Shown here in pieces: positions 10,861-23,904 of a stretch of DNA of 64,000 nt (positions within the stretch are counted from its first letter, which is position 1; the number at the start of each line of letters is the position of its first letter). The notes under the pieces were generated by a model that saw only the letters and a list, made by a program, of their open reading frames with translations, made no database searches and was not told the origin of the DNA. Source of the DNA: Cristatella mucedo. Lineage: Eukaryota; Bryozoa; Phylactolaemata; Cristatellidae. The translations under genes were made by a program, and so were the position numbers. Where the stretch lies: the NCBI GenBank assembly GCA_009760855.2, contig WPIO01000010.1, positions 2,321,001 to 2,385,000 of the forward strand, written 5' to 3'.

Positions 10861-13800
10861 ATACCGATGACTCTATAGAAGTTTTAGATCATGCCGATAT
10901 GCTTAAATGTCCTTATCTGATATAGTGATTTTTCGCTTTGTGTATTATAGAAAGACATTCAAATCCAACGGCTGTTTGTTGCTTGGACACCACTGCATAT
11001 AGAAATACTGAGTAACGCAAAGTCTGCAGTAAAATCTTACGATTCTTTCTGACCTCTAGTGAGCCGATGAACAAAAGCTGTGGTTTAGAAGAGAGTTTTT
11101 CAAAAATCTAAGCACAGACACCGAATGTCATAAAGCTACTAATCTGAAAACGTATTTACATGTGTGTTGAGTGAAAACTATAAGTAAAAAGTATGCCTCC
11201 TGCATTGCTTACAAAAATCGAGCCACGCATGCTTGCCGCCTCCGAATCAGTAACATCCGGGTCAGGGAGACCAAGCAGGACACAAAGCACACGCCCCCAC
11301 GATATTCGCCTCAAATGTTAGGTCTAATCAGTTGAATCTGCTTAGAGGAAATCTGCTTATATTGCGAGACGCATTTCATCTGCTCCCGGCAGCACCCATC
11401 TCAATTGCTGAGCACTTCGAAAATTATTGAAGATGCGATGGCGTGATAGGGATATTTAACAAATGTCTCACTTCTTTAATCAAGGCCTCCTCAAGCATTC
11501 CTAATTACTAGCATTAGTAGCGATAAGTCTGCATAGCTAGTCCGAGTAAACCCAAAGCAAAAGCACGCAGCCCTGAGCATGCACGTCTCATTCCGCGAGG
11601 TCTTAATCGTGAAAAAATACAGCAAAGGTTTATGAGACGGCTGCTTGATTACTACATTACGATGCGGTACTCAATCTTGAGTTTCGCATCGCTTCTATGA
11701 CAAAATGCTATTTAGCGAGTACATCATTTTTATAGGAAACCATCCAGTGGCAATATCTAACTTTATCCTAGGCGTAATTTCATAATGTTACTCGGGGAGT
11801 CAGAACGCCCAGCCAAGCGGACGTGTTACAAGACAGCACTAGCACAAGCGGCAAAGATTTTCATTGGTCAATTGAACTCACCTTCATTGAATTCAGCCAC
11901 GAGTGGTCCTTGGTGCCTGTGAGATGCTTGAAGCAAAACGGCGACCTGTTCTATGTATCCTAGAACGTTATTATTTGGCGACACGGTCAACGTAGTGCGT
12001 CCGCGTTTAGAATTAAAATACTAAAATAACCTCGGCGTTAGCTGCTAGTAACTAATCAGGGCACCACCGTGATTGGTCGTTGCAGAATTAAATGCCCTCG
12101 TCTAAACAAGGTTAGAAAGCGCAATTTTTCTTAATACCGAAGACTGAGCACACTGTCAGCATCGAGAGAGAGTGCAGCTCAGGCAGGGAAAACGTGGAAA
12201 GTTCTTCTCAAACATCCGGTAAAAGCAACTTGAATTCGAATTCGCCCGTCACAGTCGGACTCGCACGATGCGATCAATTCAATTATAAGTAATTGACTCG
12301 TAGGATCTCGGGTCATCGGTCGCACGTAGTGAGGCTAAAATTAAATAGGTACCAGGAATTCTAGGAACTGAAAATATCACTATTGCAATCTCATACATCG
12401 GCGAGCTAAATTTTGAAGATAGAAAAATTTGGCTAGGAATCTGAGAGCGAGACCATAAAAAGCAGGCCTTGCTAAAAAAATCGAGTTACAAATCAAAAGC
12501 AAGATGGATTCGAAGCGGGAATAGTCGTTTTACGTTCCTTGCACCTGGCGTGTCAACATTTAGGTACAGAAACTACGTTTAGAACAGAAAGTTCAATTTA
12601 TAAGTTCCAGTTCATAAATGCCGTGTGTGCGTGCGTACAGGTGTTTGCACGTACACAGGAAATATTCAGGTTTGTGTACTACACATCAAGCTGATACTTG
12701 TGCGCATACATTATATAGCGTAATTTAATGTAATGGTGTATATTTCCGTCGGTAACTCCACAAAGCCACGTTGAATATGTGGGCGTTCCAGCAATATGCT
12801 CTAAATTTAACAGATGCTTCAATCGCAAGCAGCTACGCTTACCGCAGATTGTCCTCCATGCCCGCTTCGGCATGATGTCGAATTGAGGCTAATGGATTGA
12901 GTAACCTAGTAACAGAAAGAGCTACCTCCGGCCGCCACCTGAAGCTCAGGCCAGTAAGCGGCTGACCCCATTGAATTTCCTTTAGTTTGTTTGCTACCTC
13001 TGCTCGTCATGAATCTAGGCCCTTGCACAGATCGTGAGTGGGATGGCGAAGCTTCATTCTATGAGCTATGAATTGTTGCATGCTTCTACGAGTAATGCTT
13101 GAATACATCTAAACGCTCTTTCAAAATCGCCTGCACGTTACGGCCGTGATAATCGAGTAGAGCACATTTAGCTTGATGAACCTCTAAGCGTCGCATTAGC
13201 TGGCTCTTCGCGATTGGATTTTTGCGCCTATAGCGACCAAAGAGTAATTACCAGTCAATAACATGATCGTTGATCTCAGCGTATTCGGATATTGGCATTG
13301 CCAAGTCGTCAACTTCTGTACACGAGTACACATACTTAAACTCCATCGGTCACTGGCAGCGACATAAGTACGCGCATGTGCTCACCTCTACTGTTTCTTT
13401 ACAAGCTGGTTTTTCATATGGTGGGCCCCTAGTATTAACGAAAAGTTGCATAGAAACTTAGGAGGAAATCAGCGCGACTTAGCGGCTTAGCCTAGTCTTT
13501 GCTGCATCAACTCCGCTTTCGCCATTTCATTCAGCGGAGCTGAATGAAAATGAAAATAAATGAAAATGAAAATACTGGCATAGGCGCAATAATGTTACCA
13601 GTGCGGGACGGAATTGTCTCACGAGTAACTCCTGTTAATCCTTTGCATGCCGTACTTTGTAAGTTTTTACGTACTTTTTACGTACTTTTTACGCTTCGCA
13701 CATTTAGAAATTTTGCAAATGACTTGAGAGTCACACGGGCGTTTGGACGCCCGCCAAGCAGCAACATAAAATGTCAAAGTGGTCTATTTATGCTTTCATT

Positions 13801-13937
13801 AGCATTACCTCGATAGCTGACACGCGGACAGTGCTAACATGTGGCTTAATTGGTAAGAAAGTACGCCAGCGAGCGAGCAAAGGGCCATACACGGCCAACA
13901 TACTGACGCGCAGCCTAATTATGACTAGTTATATTAA
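10861..13937. other. Intergenic DNA, nothing recognised
   Basis: Three kilobases of AT-rich DNA with few open frames above 60 codons and no repeat family seen elsewhere in the window. It may hold diverged repeats that cannot be recognised without a library. Confidence 0.45.
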
Positions 13938-13995
13938 TAACGATATGTATGCATAGCGCCCTCGGAGAGCTTAATCTCTTTCTAGGCACTTTAAA
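13938..13995 (-). mobile_element. L2-A 3' tail fragment
   Basis: agcgccctcggagagcttaa then tctctttctaggcac is the minus-strand L2-A hairpin. Only the terminal few dozen bases were inserted or survive. Confidence 0.7.
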
Positions 13996-14019
13996 TTAGT
14001 CATAATGCATTGGCTCCAT

Positions 14020-15480
14020 CTTTTGAGTGTGCAGCAAAGCGGGTTCGGTAACGAGACCACCGTTAGGGTGCGATGGATGGCTGACCGGGATATTTCCTGC
14101 TACCGCTCAGGAGAAGCGCCGTACCCGCTCTTACCGCGGTCTACGCGTGCGGGCGGCGCGTTCGGCGACGCAGCCGCGCTGCCTATTGCCCACAGCGCAA
14201 AGAGCGAAGTCCGAGCGACGTTGCGGTACTGTGCCGAGAGCGCGAGATGAAGCTCTTCTTCCGCCGGAAGCAGCTGCCGCTGCTGCTGCTGCTGCCGGGC
14301 TTTTACCGCTGCTCTCGAGGTGCGAGCGGGATGCGAGCAAGGGCAGGGCGGCGCTAGTTCGGTTGCCAGGCAACGGCTTTGCGCTAAGCGCATTGCGCGC
14401 TCCTCTCGGCGCTGCCCGCGTGCCTCACCCTCTCGTGCAGGTGGAGGAAGATTGCGATCCTACACTGCATACCCGTCGCTTGCGCCGATACCTCGCTTAT
14501 TTGACTGCAGACGAGCACGCGCGGACTATGACGACATTGCCGACACCTTTATTGCCTGAGACTGCGGCATTTCTATGCTTGGAGAGTAGCAGGGTACAAA
14601 ACATTTACGACACGGAACTGGCTCCGCCTGCGCGCGAACCCCAGCCGTCCGAGATTCGTTCAGAGCGCTACCTAGCGAGCGAAGCAACTCGCGGCCTGCG
14701 AGCCCCGCCCCCCCCCCCCCCCCCGCCGTGCACCGAGCTACGGTCCGAGCTCGACGGGCCCCGTGTGTGCGCACGCTAGTTGGACAGCTGGGGGAAATAT
14801 CAGCAGCCGTACTTCGCCCGGGCGCGGTTGTTGGAGTAGCTGCCGCGGCCTAGTAGCCGGTCCCCGCGGCGGCAGCGGCGGTTCTTCCCAAAAGCGGCAG
14901 CAAGCAGGCAGCAAGCAAGCAGCGTGGTTGGGGCCACGATGAGAAGCCGCACGAAGGTGTCACCGCTGACGGGACGAGAGGCTGCACCAGCGCCCGCGCT
15001 CGTTCAGCTCCAGCTCGGCAGCGTCAGCACATTCGCGATGTCCAAGTCTCTCGGACTAGCATGCTTTCCCGTCGGCTCTTTCCTCAGTCAAGGCATCCGT
15101 GTCGTCCTAATCTGATGCGATAAGCCGAACATTCAGGCCTTGCGTATGCAGCACTATTACCTAGCTGGCAGCGTGCATCGTCGGGCTGGCGGGGGGGGGG
15201 GGCGGTTGCGGGGGGGGGGGGGGGGGGGGCGGGTAGGGGAGAGGTCTTCTCGATTGGGAAGCACCGGAAGCACTTAATCTGCCTTTCGCGTAGGCGCTAC
15301 GTGGAAGCGGTAAGCTAACGGCAAAGCAGACCGTAATCGTAAGGGGCCCGCCGCTCGAACTGAAACTAATGGTGGATGACAGCACGCGCACATTTGGCGT
15401 CGATCGTGGCCCGGCATTACGAATGCCGGCGCTCGTGGAAAAGCACCGAGAGCGCTGCCGACTAAAAGCGAACGGCGAGG
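14020..15480. promoter_or_regulatory. CpG-rich block, possible promoter of an unseen gene
   Basis: GC content and CpG frequency rise sharply here compared with the AT-rich DNA before it. There are many CGCG, GCGC and CCGCGG sites, a CTG/CCG trinucleotide run at about 14274-14296 and long C and G homopolymers. A 250-codon plus frame (14027-14779) and several minus frames stay open mainly because of the GC bias. None resembles a known protein. The appearance suits an unmethylated promoter or first-exon region, but no transcription start or exon can be assigned. Confidence 0.35.
15190..15235. repeat. G-homopolymer tract, G-quadruplex candidate
   Basis: Two long G runs interrupted by cggttgc and followed by cgggtagggg. 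At least four G-runs lie within 60 bases on the plus strand. Confidence 0.85.
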
Positions 15481-15504
15481 CGAGACGAAACAGCGATCGG
15501 TTTA

Positions 15505-16640
15505 TACTCTACCTCTTGCCGATGCGATTGCCAAGCACATTCTAGGCTTTCGCTTCTATGCGGATGACACTCAGCTGTACCTTTGCTTTGATCCCTCCCA
15601 GCCTTCGAGAAGGTCGAATTCTCTCAACTTCCTTGCTGCATGTATTGATGACACCCGCACATGGATGGCAGCAAACTTTCTTAAATTAAATGAGGATAAA
15701 AATAAATTACCAGCTATGGATAAACCAAGTGTGATTCATAAATTGGACAGGCAAACGCTCAAAATGGGCTCTGCCAGCATATCTCCTGTTGAATCTGCAT
15801 GCATCTAGGTGTCATGTTTTAAAGTGATCTTTAGTTAGACGACCATATCAGCTCCACAGTCAAGTCTGCCTACTTTTAGCTACAACACATTACTAAAATT
15901 CGGGCTACTTTAAATAAGGATACCACATCTAAGTTGGTCCATGAATTTATGACATCCGTCTTGACCTCTGTAACTCACCGCTTGCTGGCCTACCGGCATG
16001 TGCAATCAGGCGCTTACAGCTGCTGCAATACTCTGCAGCTACGCTTGTCTGTCGTGAGTGTCGCAGTTGCCACAGCACACCACTTCTCGCCGACCTGCAC
16101 TGGTTACCAGTCAAGCAACAGATCGACTTCAAGGTTTTGTCGCTCACTTGTAGGTCCCTTTATTCTTTGACTCCAGCCTACCTGTCAGATCTACTCCCCC
16201 ACCAGGCCAAGCATAGTACCACCCGCTTTTTGGAATCTAACTGTTTACCTATACCTCATACAAATCTCAAATTCTTTGGAGACCGCGTATTTAGTTCGTA
16301 TGCTCCCAAAGCCCGGAAATCACTCCCGACTTGTGTCACGGCATCCCCTGACTAGATCACATTTAAACAGAACTTCAAATGCTCCTATTTATGAGAGCAT
16401 TTAGTGGGTCCCTGTGATGTGTCATTTATGTGCTTATGCGTGCTTACACTGTGCGTGCTGCCACAAACCACACTTGCATGCTGACCCTGTGCATGTCACC
16501 CCTAACCATGTTATTCATGCTGTTTATCAAGCATGATAACACTCACCAGTCGATCGTGTTTCCTTTGCAGCAAATGCAAAGCACCCAGAAAGAGATTGAG
16601 TTCTCGGAGGGCGTTTTATCAAGTGTATTATTATTTTTAT
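15505..16640 (+). mobile_element. L2-A LINE, 5'-truncated, from the RT YADD motif to the tail
   Basis: Starts just before the codons for the YADD catalytic box (ttctatgcggatgacactca at about 15553) and runs through the ORF2 C-terminus to the non-coding 3' end and hairpin near 16590. Stops and frameshifts break the frame, so it is a dead copy. Open frames across the tail (16430-17165) are read-through and not genes. Confidence 0.88.
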
Positions 16641-16772
16641 TATCGCCTTCCGGCAGCCGCCGCGACTCGCTGTCGGTCGTCACGCGAGCTGCCGCTTCTT
16701 ACTACCAAGTCAAAGTGCGCATCCTTTGGTATCTTTGCATGTGGAGCTTCCAAGTTGCAGCCTCGCCACTCG

Positions 16773-16826
16773 CGGCGAAGGCTCTACTGCGGCGAAGGCT
16801 CTACTGCGGCGAAGGCTCTACTGCGG
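16773..16826. repeat. 17-bp tandem repeat, three copies
   Basis: Three copies of a unit like gcggcgaaggctctact. Confidence 0.85.
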
Positions 16827-18574
16827 TTAGGAAGAGAGCGAAAAAAGAAACTGGTGAACAGTCGAAACGAGGAGCTAACCACCTTTACTTGCAGTATCGA
16901 AACCATGGATTCCTATGTCAGCCAGATGATGACTGCTCAAGTTGTATTCCGTTTTCCTGGATATTTCTCTCCGCAGCGCTCTCGGCGCCTCTCTCCGAGA
17001 GCACTGCGGCAAGCATGCAACAAGTGCAAAGCAACAAGCTGCAGCCACCAATACACGGCAAGGCAGGTTCGTGACGGCCGGCCATCGACTCCGTCGACCT
17101 ACTTCATGCACCGCACGCCCCTCTCTGACTCCCAAAGTGCGCCTTCTTTTACGCGACTCCGTTGACGCACAATACTACGAAATCGGATGCGGTTACTTTT
17201 CCGCAGTTAACTCGCTTGAGGATCTGCACCAACCACTGAAACCAGGGGCGTAGCGAGAGTGGCACAGTAGGCAACAGTGCCGTGCAGCGGCCCCTGGCGG
17301 AATCGGGCTTTGGCCTCTTAAGGTTGTTTAGCTCGCTGGCTAGGCCAAGATCCAGCATCATGAAAGGGTCAACCCCGAGTCTAACCAAGCTCTAGAGGCG
17401 CCCCTAATCGATGCCTGCTGCGTACGTCAAAGCAGCGGCAATTTGCCTCCGTCGTGACTGGCCGCAGCTAGATGAAAGTTAAAGCATCCGGACCATTGGT
17501 CCTTCACCTTGGCTAGATAATGCGCAATCGCTCTGCGTATCCGCGGTTTTGGCTGGCAGCAGCAGCAATTGATAGCAGGGCGAGTGGATCGCCGTTACTG
17601 ACGGTACGATTGCATGCACCGAGCCATACTCGACGCTTCTTCCCAGTTGCCAATGAATGCAATTGTCTAGGCATGTCTGTAAGTAAGGCAAGAGATATTG
17701 TATAACCCCGGCTGCAGGAGGCGGTGAAGCTTCAAAGGTCTGAGCTTCCGGCCCCTCCGAGACGACCAGCCGACGTGCCGCGGGACTGAAATGTCAAGGA
17801 AAGGAGCCACCCAGCTCGACGTTTTTGAACGGGGCGCCACGCGTCATTTTAAGTGTGCAAAGCTCTCGCGTTCATAATGAGTAAATACCTGCGACGAATC
17901 GGGGTTATTTGCGGAATTTCTCAGCCTCTCTTGTTTTTTCCGATTTTGTAATGTGGTGGAAATTTCTAGATTTGCAAGGGTTCTAGTTACCGCAATGCTT
18001 TATTGTAATTTTCGGGGGAAAATGTTGCTGTGCCCTCAAAATTTTAAAGTCTGATACCCAACATTTTTAATTTTAAATAGACTCTAGCCAAATTTGTGCC
18101 CTTGCAATGAAGTCCTGTATGGCAAGGATTTTTTTAAGCTTTCCTGACTGATTTGTACTTTGCTTCTGAAAGGACGTCAAGCCGCCTACAAGGAAATTTA
18201 AAATGGCTCGAGGTGATCTTGAGCGCTTCAATTGTATGCCTCGGAGCTTTTACCAACTAAGCTAGAAGAGCATTTCCGCCTGGCCGCAGCAAAAATTCTA
18301 CTGGAAAAGAGAAGAATTACACGAACATCTATTGCTCATTAGCGTCATCCTATGCTAACGACACTAACGCTTCTCGCATTACAGGAAAGGCAAACTACTT
18401 CGACGAGTTTCCACTCCCACACGCCCCGGGCCCCGTCTGCTCCCCGTCCTCACGCCCCGCCCTCGTCTGCTCCCTGCAGTAGAATCTTGCCAGTTTTCTT
18501 CCTCGAAACTAACCCTCACTAGAATCTTCTTTTAATAACACTTTGAAAAGTCTTTTGAAGATATTAACCGCAAT
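16827..18574. other. Intergenic DNA; a possible single hAT-like end
   Basis: No gene recognised. At 17243 the string caggggcgtagcgagagtgg resembles the terminus of a hAT-type MITE, but no matching inverted end is seen downstream. Confidence 0.4.
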
Positions 18575-18732
18575 CAGGGGCGGAGCCAGGATTTTAAGAT
18601 TGGGGGCAAGGGTCCCTTCCCCCCAACGCCCGGGGGGGGGGGGGGAATTTGCCCCCGGATATAGGTACATCCCTCTGCCCAGGGGGGCCGGGGGGGAGGG
18701 CAATTTCTCCCTGCCCCCTGGCTCCGCCACTG
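18575..18732. mobile_element. hAT-type MITE, 158 bp
   Basis: Terminal inverted repeats: it begins caggggcggagccagg and ends ctggctccgccactg. The flanking 8-bp strings accgcaat (18567-18574) and gctgcaat (18733-18740) match at 6 of 8 positions, as expected of an aged hAT target duplication. The interior has long G runs and no coding capacity. This type of end (cagnggcggagccagg) is widespread among non-autonomous hAT elements in animals. No autonomous partner is in the window. Confidence 0.8.
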
Positions 18733-18740
18733 GCTGCAAT

Positions 18741-19604
18741 CATGCTTTGAGTGGACCCTTGCAAAATATTTGTGCACTCGTAAATAGGATATTCTATTAA
18801 TGAAATAAAAACTCGCTTTGAAGCTTTCCGGATACTTCGGGATGTCTATGGTCTAAATGGTAGTCATATTTTGGCTGGCTTTATAGGATTTTATTTTAAT
18901 GGGAAACGGCTTTCGAATGTATATCTGGATCGTCTACGCTCGCGAAGGACGAGCACGCGACCTACATGAACGCTTGTATGCACTGTGAACGTATTTCAAG
19001 ACGTGCCCAGTGCGTTTTCATAGCTCCTAGTGAAGACAAAACATATTCAATCGTCGAGGGATGCTTGCGTTTTGAAGTGTTTGGAAAATATTAGCTGCTT
19101 TTTTCAATGATATTGACTTCATCTCACACAACACGGAGAACGTGAGAAAAGTAGCTGAGTCACGAGAGCCGTTAAGGTAGTGAGTAGCATGGAAGTAGCA
19201 GCTTCATGGAAGTAGCAGGAAGTAGCAGGTGGCCACAAGAGAATTGAATTAAAGACGGTAGACCAAATCGAATGGCAATAAACTGTCCTAAGCATGAATA
19301 GCGAAGTACGAACAACAAATAACGAACGAAAGAGTCACGTTGTTTTTTTTCTACTATGCGTTGCCATTGAAAGCCGCTAGTTTTACTTGTTTTCTACGTC
19401 TAGCTTGGAGTGATAGCTTACACAGCGACCACTTTATTTACGATTGGAACCCAAACTATACAGGTTCTAATACGTGAAAATGCGATCGCGCCGTACACGA
19501 AGCAGCACCAGGCGAAACCAAAATTGATGGCCTCAACAAGCATTTGTTTTCAACCGAGCCTCTACGAGGCTTCGCTTTAGTTGCATGCCGATGACGCCAG
19601 GTCG
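18741..19604. other. Intergenic DNA, nothing recognised
   Basis: Unique sequence without an exon or repeat I can support. Confidence 0.45.
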
Positions 19605-19925
19605 GAATTGCGTCACAACATCCCCTGACTTGACCACGTTTAAAAAGAACTTTAAAACGCACCTATCTAGGACAGCATTTAGCGGGTCCATGTAAATAGT
19701 TCTTTATGTGCCTATGCGTGTTGACACTGTGCACGATGCCACTAACCACATTTGCATGCTGACCCTGTGCATGCCACCCCTAACCATGTTATTCATGTTG
19801 TTTATCAAGCACGACATTACTCAATATTCAATCGTGTTTCCCTTTGCAGAAAATGTAAGGCGCCTAGAAAGAGGTTTGAGTTCTCTGAGGGTGCTTTATT
19901 AAGTGTATTATTGTTGTTATTATTA
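19605..19925 (+). mobile_element. L2-A LINE, 3'-terminal fragment
   Basis: Contains the last codons of ORF2 (ccctgacttgaccacgttta onward), the 3' untranslated part (catttgcatgctgaccctgt) and the hairpin followed by (TTA)n. The 5' truncation is typical of LINE insertion by target-primed reverse transcription. Confidence 0.88.
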
Positions 19926-20400
19926 TTGAATTCTATGCAAATGCAAGACCATTTAGAATCCTCAAAATTTGACTTGAGTTAATGGCAGGAAGCATCCGTG
20001 GCTCCATATGCATTCGGGATGGCAGAATGTGCTGAGAAAATGGTAGGATGGAATTCATTCGCTTCCACGACGTCCATTCTAAGATGCAAGCGCACACGCA
20101 ATGATGAGCCAAACCTAAGACTCATTTCAGAGCTACACTACTTTCAAATAGCTCAAAGAAATCTTAGTGTGAGACTTAGGATATAACTATGTGCGTACAG
20201 TGTCATGCGTTGCGAATAGTTTTGTATTTCGCTCCAGGGGTCACGTTAGTGATGTTGCTAGCGTGCTGAAAACCATAAGGATCGGTCGCATCGTACGCCA
20301 TTAATAATATTATAATTATAATCTCCTTGCTTTTCACATTTCGCAATAGAGTTCCTGTTTGTTTTGCATTGCACACTTTTTGTTGATTCTTTCAGGTTTT

Positions 20401-20934
20401 TCACGTAGCGTTGTGGATTTCTGCAAAAAATTGTACTTTTTGTGAGCGTGCTCGGACTTGCTGGCCTGCATCGCCGCCGTAAAAGCCCGGCGCTGGGACC
20501 CGTATGCAGCCGATAAGAGGTACGTACGACCTCAAGCCCAGTGCCGCCAAGTACGCGTATACAACCAGGATGAGGCACATCTTCAAGCCTATCGTAAAAG
20601 TCCAAAAGAACCATGCCAGCCACGTGTGCTCGCCCAAAGAACTCGCGAGCAGAGCAGCCCCGTAGAGTATAGGAGGCGAAATGACCACAGGTCTCTCGCA
20701 CCATCTTGAGGCGGCGGCGGCTATTTGGAGCTGCTTATATGCTGGACGCTGGGGATCTGAGGGCGGCGATGGCACGATGCCAGCAAAGTCGGATAGGGCA
20801 GCTCGAAGGTGATGCAAAGGTGAGTATTTTGAAGTAAATGCCTTGTTCAATGGAAGGCAGGGGTCATCTATATATAGGCCAATAGATGACTGATTTGAAC
20901 TGGCGTCATTTTGAAGAAGAGTCTTTTCTAGCAA
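20401..20934 (-). CDS. Hypothetical ORF, 177 codons, hydrophobic
   Basis: Uninterrupted minus-strand frame of 177 codons not explained by any repeat in the window. Residues about 85-145 are strongly hydrophobic (for example WLAWFFWTFTIGLK followed by MCLILVVYAYLAALGL), which would make one to three membrane segments. A TATATATA string on the minus strand near 20870 lies inside this frame, so if it is a promoter the protein would have to begin further down. An overlapping 148-codon frame (20258-20704) exists in another phase. I do not recognise a family. It could be a chance ORF or part of an unrecognised gene. Confidence 0.2.
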   Translation of the reverse strand: MLEKTLLQNDASSNQSSIGLYIDDPCLPLNKAFTSKYSPLHHLRAALSDFAGIVPSPPSDPQRPAYKQLQIAAAASRWCERPVVISPPILYGAALLASSLGEHTWLAWFFWTFTIGLKMCLILVVYAYLAALGLRSYVPLIGCIRVPAPGFYGGDAGQQVRARSQKVQFFAEIHNAT

Positions 20935-20984
20935 TCATGGCTAGTACAGTCGTTTGGCAGTGAGTCGGAGCGGCTATTTCTACC

Positions 20985-22830
20985 CCGTCTCGACTACGTC
21001 GTGTCAGGGGACCTTGTGACATGCATCAACAGTGAGCTCCAGGCTTTGGGAGCACAGCGACTGAAGGCACGGTTTCCAACCGTTTTGAGGTTCGTACGAG
21101 GTATGGCTAAATGATTCGAGTCAGAACAGCGGGTGGTACGATGCTTGGCCTGGTGGGGAGTAGATCTGATAGGTAGGCTAGAGCCAAAGACTGAAGAGAC
21201 CTAAAAGTGAGTGACAGTACCTTGAAGTCGATGCATTGCTTGATTGGGAGCTAGTGCAGGTCGGCGAGAAGTGGTGTGAAGTGGCAACTGCAACGCTCGC
21301 GACAGACGAGCCTAGCTGCAGAGTTTTTACCAACTGTAAGTGCCTGATTGCACACGACGGTAGACCAGCAAGCAGTGAGTTACAGAAGTCAAGACGGGAT
21401 GTCACAAATGCATGGACCAATTTAGATGCGGTATCTCTGTCTAAGCAAGCCCAAATTCTAGCAACGTCATGTAGCTGAAAGTAGGCATACTTGACTGTGG
21501 AACGGATGTGGCATTTGTACTGTACAAGCGGACTAAGCAACTGCTGCGAGGTAACAGGTTGGCTTTAGCTTCTTTTCAAATATCGTCAAGTTAGATGGCG
21601 TTGCGACATCAGTCAAAAGTGAGCTCCAGGCTTTGAGTGATAAGAACTGGACGCCCGTTCTGCAGAGGGTTTGCTGAGGTTGGCTAGAGGGAAAGGGCTT
21701 AATGGTTGCTTAATTACTGAGGTTGCTTAATTACTTGAATTAGAAGAAGCACTTCGTACGATTCGATACGGTAGGATGAGGAAGTGCTTTCTGATGGGCA
21801 GGCCGGAGCGAGAGAGAGCGGAGGGACCTAAAAGTGAGTGACAGAACCTGCTGCTTCGACGTGCTGCTTGGCTGCTTGATGGGAAGCTCTAGCTCCAGGT
21901 TCACTTCAGTTTCGTGTGACGTGGTTACGACGTATGCGACAGACAAGCCTACCTGCAGACCTTTTTGCAACAACTCGCAAGCGCGAATCTTGTCTATCGT
22001 ACACAGTTGAGTGTAGGCAAACTTGAATGTGAGCTGACATGGTCACTCAGTTGTAGATCACCCAGGAACAAGACAACTAGATGGCGCGCAAAGAATGCAG
22101 GACAAGATGCTGGCTGAGCCCATTTTGAGGGTTAGACTTCCAATTGCCGAGTCACTTTTGTTTTGCTAATAACTATTAAGTTGGTTAAATCCTCATGTTC
22201 AGTTTGAGAAGTTTTGCTACTATCTAAGTTTGAGTGTCAGCAATGCATGCTGAACGTGAGTTGAGAGATGTCGACGTTCTAGAGGGGGACAGCTCAAAGC
22301 ACAGGCACAGCTGATTAAGTGCCCTGCCTAGCAACGAAAGTCTAGACTGCGTGTGGGGATGACGTCGGCAAGAGGGGGGGTATAGATTGCGAAAATAAGT
22401 GGACCAATCAGACAGAGATCCTTGAGGTATCACAAGTTTGAAACCATTCCGTTTGACCATTGCGCCGCTGACATCTCCACTCTGAAATATCTCATTTGAG
22501 GTTGGATCTACACTATTGCAGTACAGTGTCAGTGAGTCCCCGGCGATATGGCCAGTTCGCAAGAACGACCTGTTGATGATTCATCTCGCAGTAACCGTCG
22601 GCTGGGAGATGAACTTCAAGATGCGCTTAGTATTGGCAGGCCTGAAGGCGAAAATTGAGGCAAAGCAAGGAGCTGAGGATGAGGAGTCGAATGGGGGTCT
22701 CTGCTATCGGGGGAGACTGTGGTGGCATCCATCTTGCCGACGGGGAAGCTAGGGAAGCGATCAGCTAGACAAGAGGTCATTTGGTTCACCGAAGCGAATG
22801 TCAAAATCAGTGCGAGGAAGGGACAATTTC
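20985..22830 (-). mobile_element. L2-A LINE relic, long degenerate copy or two merged copies
   Basis: The minus strand carries, in order, an RT N-terminal segment (near 22790), the RT core region (near 22350-22530), and the C-terminal region twice (21000-21580 and about 21600-22010). The duplication of the string gtgagctccaggctttg at about 21031 and 21620 shows that two copies or an internal duplication are present. The reading frame is destroyed by stops and indels. A surviving piece (21178-21540) still reads LVHAFVTSRLDFCNSLLAGL. Confidence 0.8.
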
Positions 22831-22971
22831 TGGAACGTGGAATTGAAATACGATTGAACATGTACAGGGCATGCACTGTCCTTGGAATTGAGTGCCTTCA
22901 AGCTAAATTGGGTGCTTGCTTTGCCAAACTTGAGCAATCGGAAAAATCCAATGCGAAAACTCGGCGAAATA

Positions 22972-23065
22972 TAATAATACATTTGTTTTAGCGCCCTCAG
23001 AGAACTCGCTCTCTTTCTAGGCACTTTAAAATTGCTGCAGAGGAAGCACGATCAAATGTATATAG
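22972..23065 (-). mobile_element. L2-A 3' tail fragment
   Basis: An (AAT)n tail, then agcgccctcagagaactcgc and tctctttctaggcac, then the gctgcagaggaagcacgatc region: the terminal 90 bp of L2-A on the minus strand. Confidence 0.8.
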
Positions 23066-23310
23066 CAACCTAACCCACAACCCTGCTGCCTAGACCGATA
23101 AATACTTAACCCTCGTTGAAGGGCCCAGCCGTAAATGCGCATAAAAAAGCCAGTCCTTAAGGGTAAATCAAAGACCAGTCGTCCACGTCGAAGGCCATAA
23201 TTCCGAGGCTCTGCCACAAGTGTACATTAAAGGGCCATAGAATGCCAAAGCACGATCGTCAGGCCGCACGTATCTTAGGAGATGGGGCTCAATTTTTAAG
23301 GGGCCCGTCG

Positions 23311-23602
<292 letters not shown>

Positions 23603-23904
23603 GTCAGTGAAAGTGCTGGTGACCTGAGAGCGAGGGTTTAAAGCCCGGCTCGACGCTGCGACTACTTTTGAAGAGAAAGAAAGAGGAGGCGTCTAAAACA
23701 CCTGTTTTTAAGAGGGCGTTCGAAAAGCCTCCGTTAAAATTTATGTTAAAGCCGGACGAGGCGGCGTAGCCGTAAGTAGACACCAATCATAGACGACTAT
23801 GCTAGGTTTTTCACTCAATTAAAGCAGTTGGAGACGTATTCGTTTTAACTTGATTACGGCTATCAGAATTAGCGGTTCCTGAATTTTAATAAATATGGAC
23901 CATA

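Noticed and set aside
14027-14779. 250-codon plus-strand open frame in the CpG-rich block
   Set aside because: GC bias keeps several phases open on both strands. No domain is recognisable and the Ala run comes from a trinucleotide repeat.
17243-17420. A second complete MITE starting caggggcgtagc
   Set aside because: Only one end is recognisable. No inverted partner or target duplication was found.
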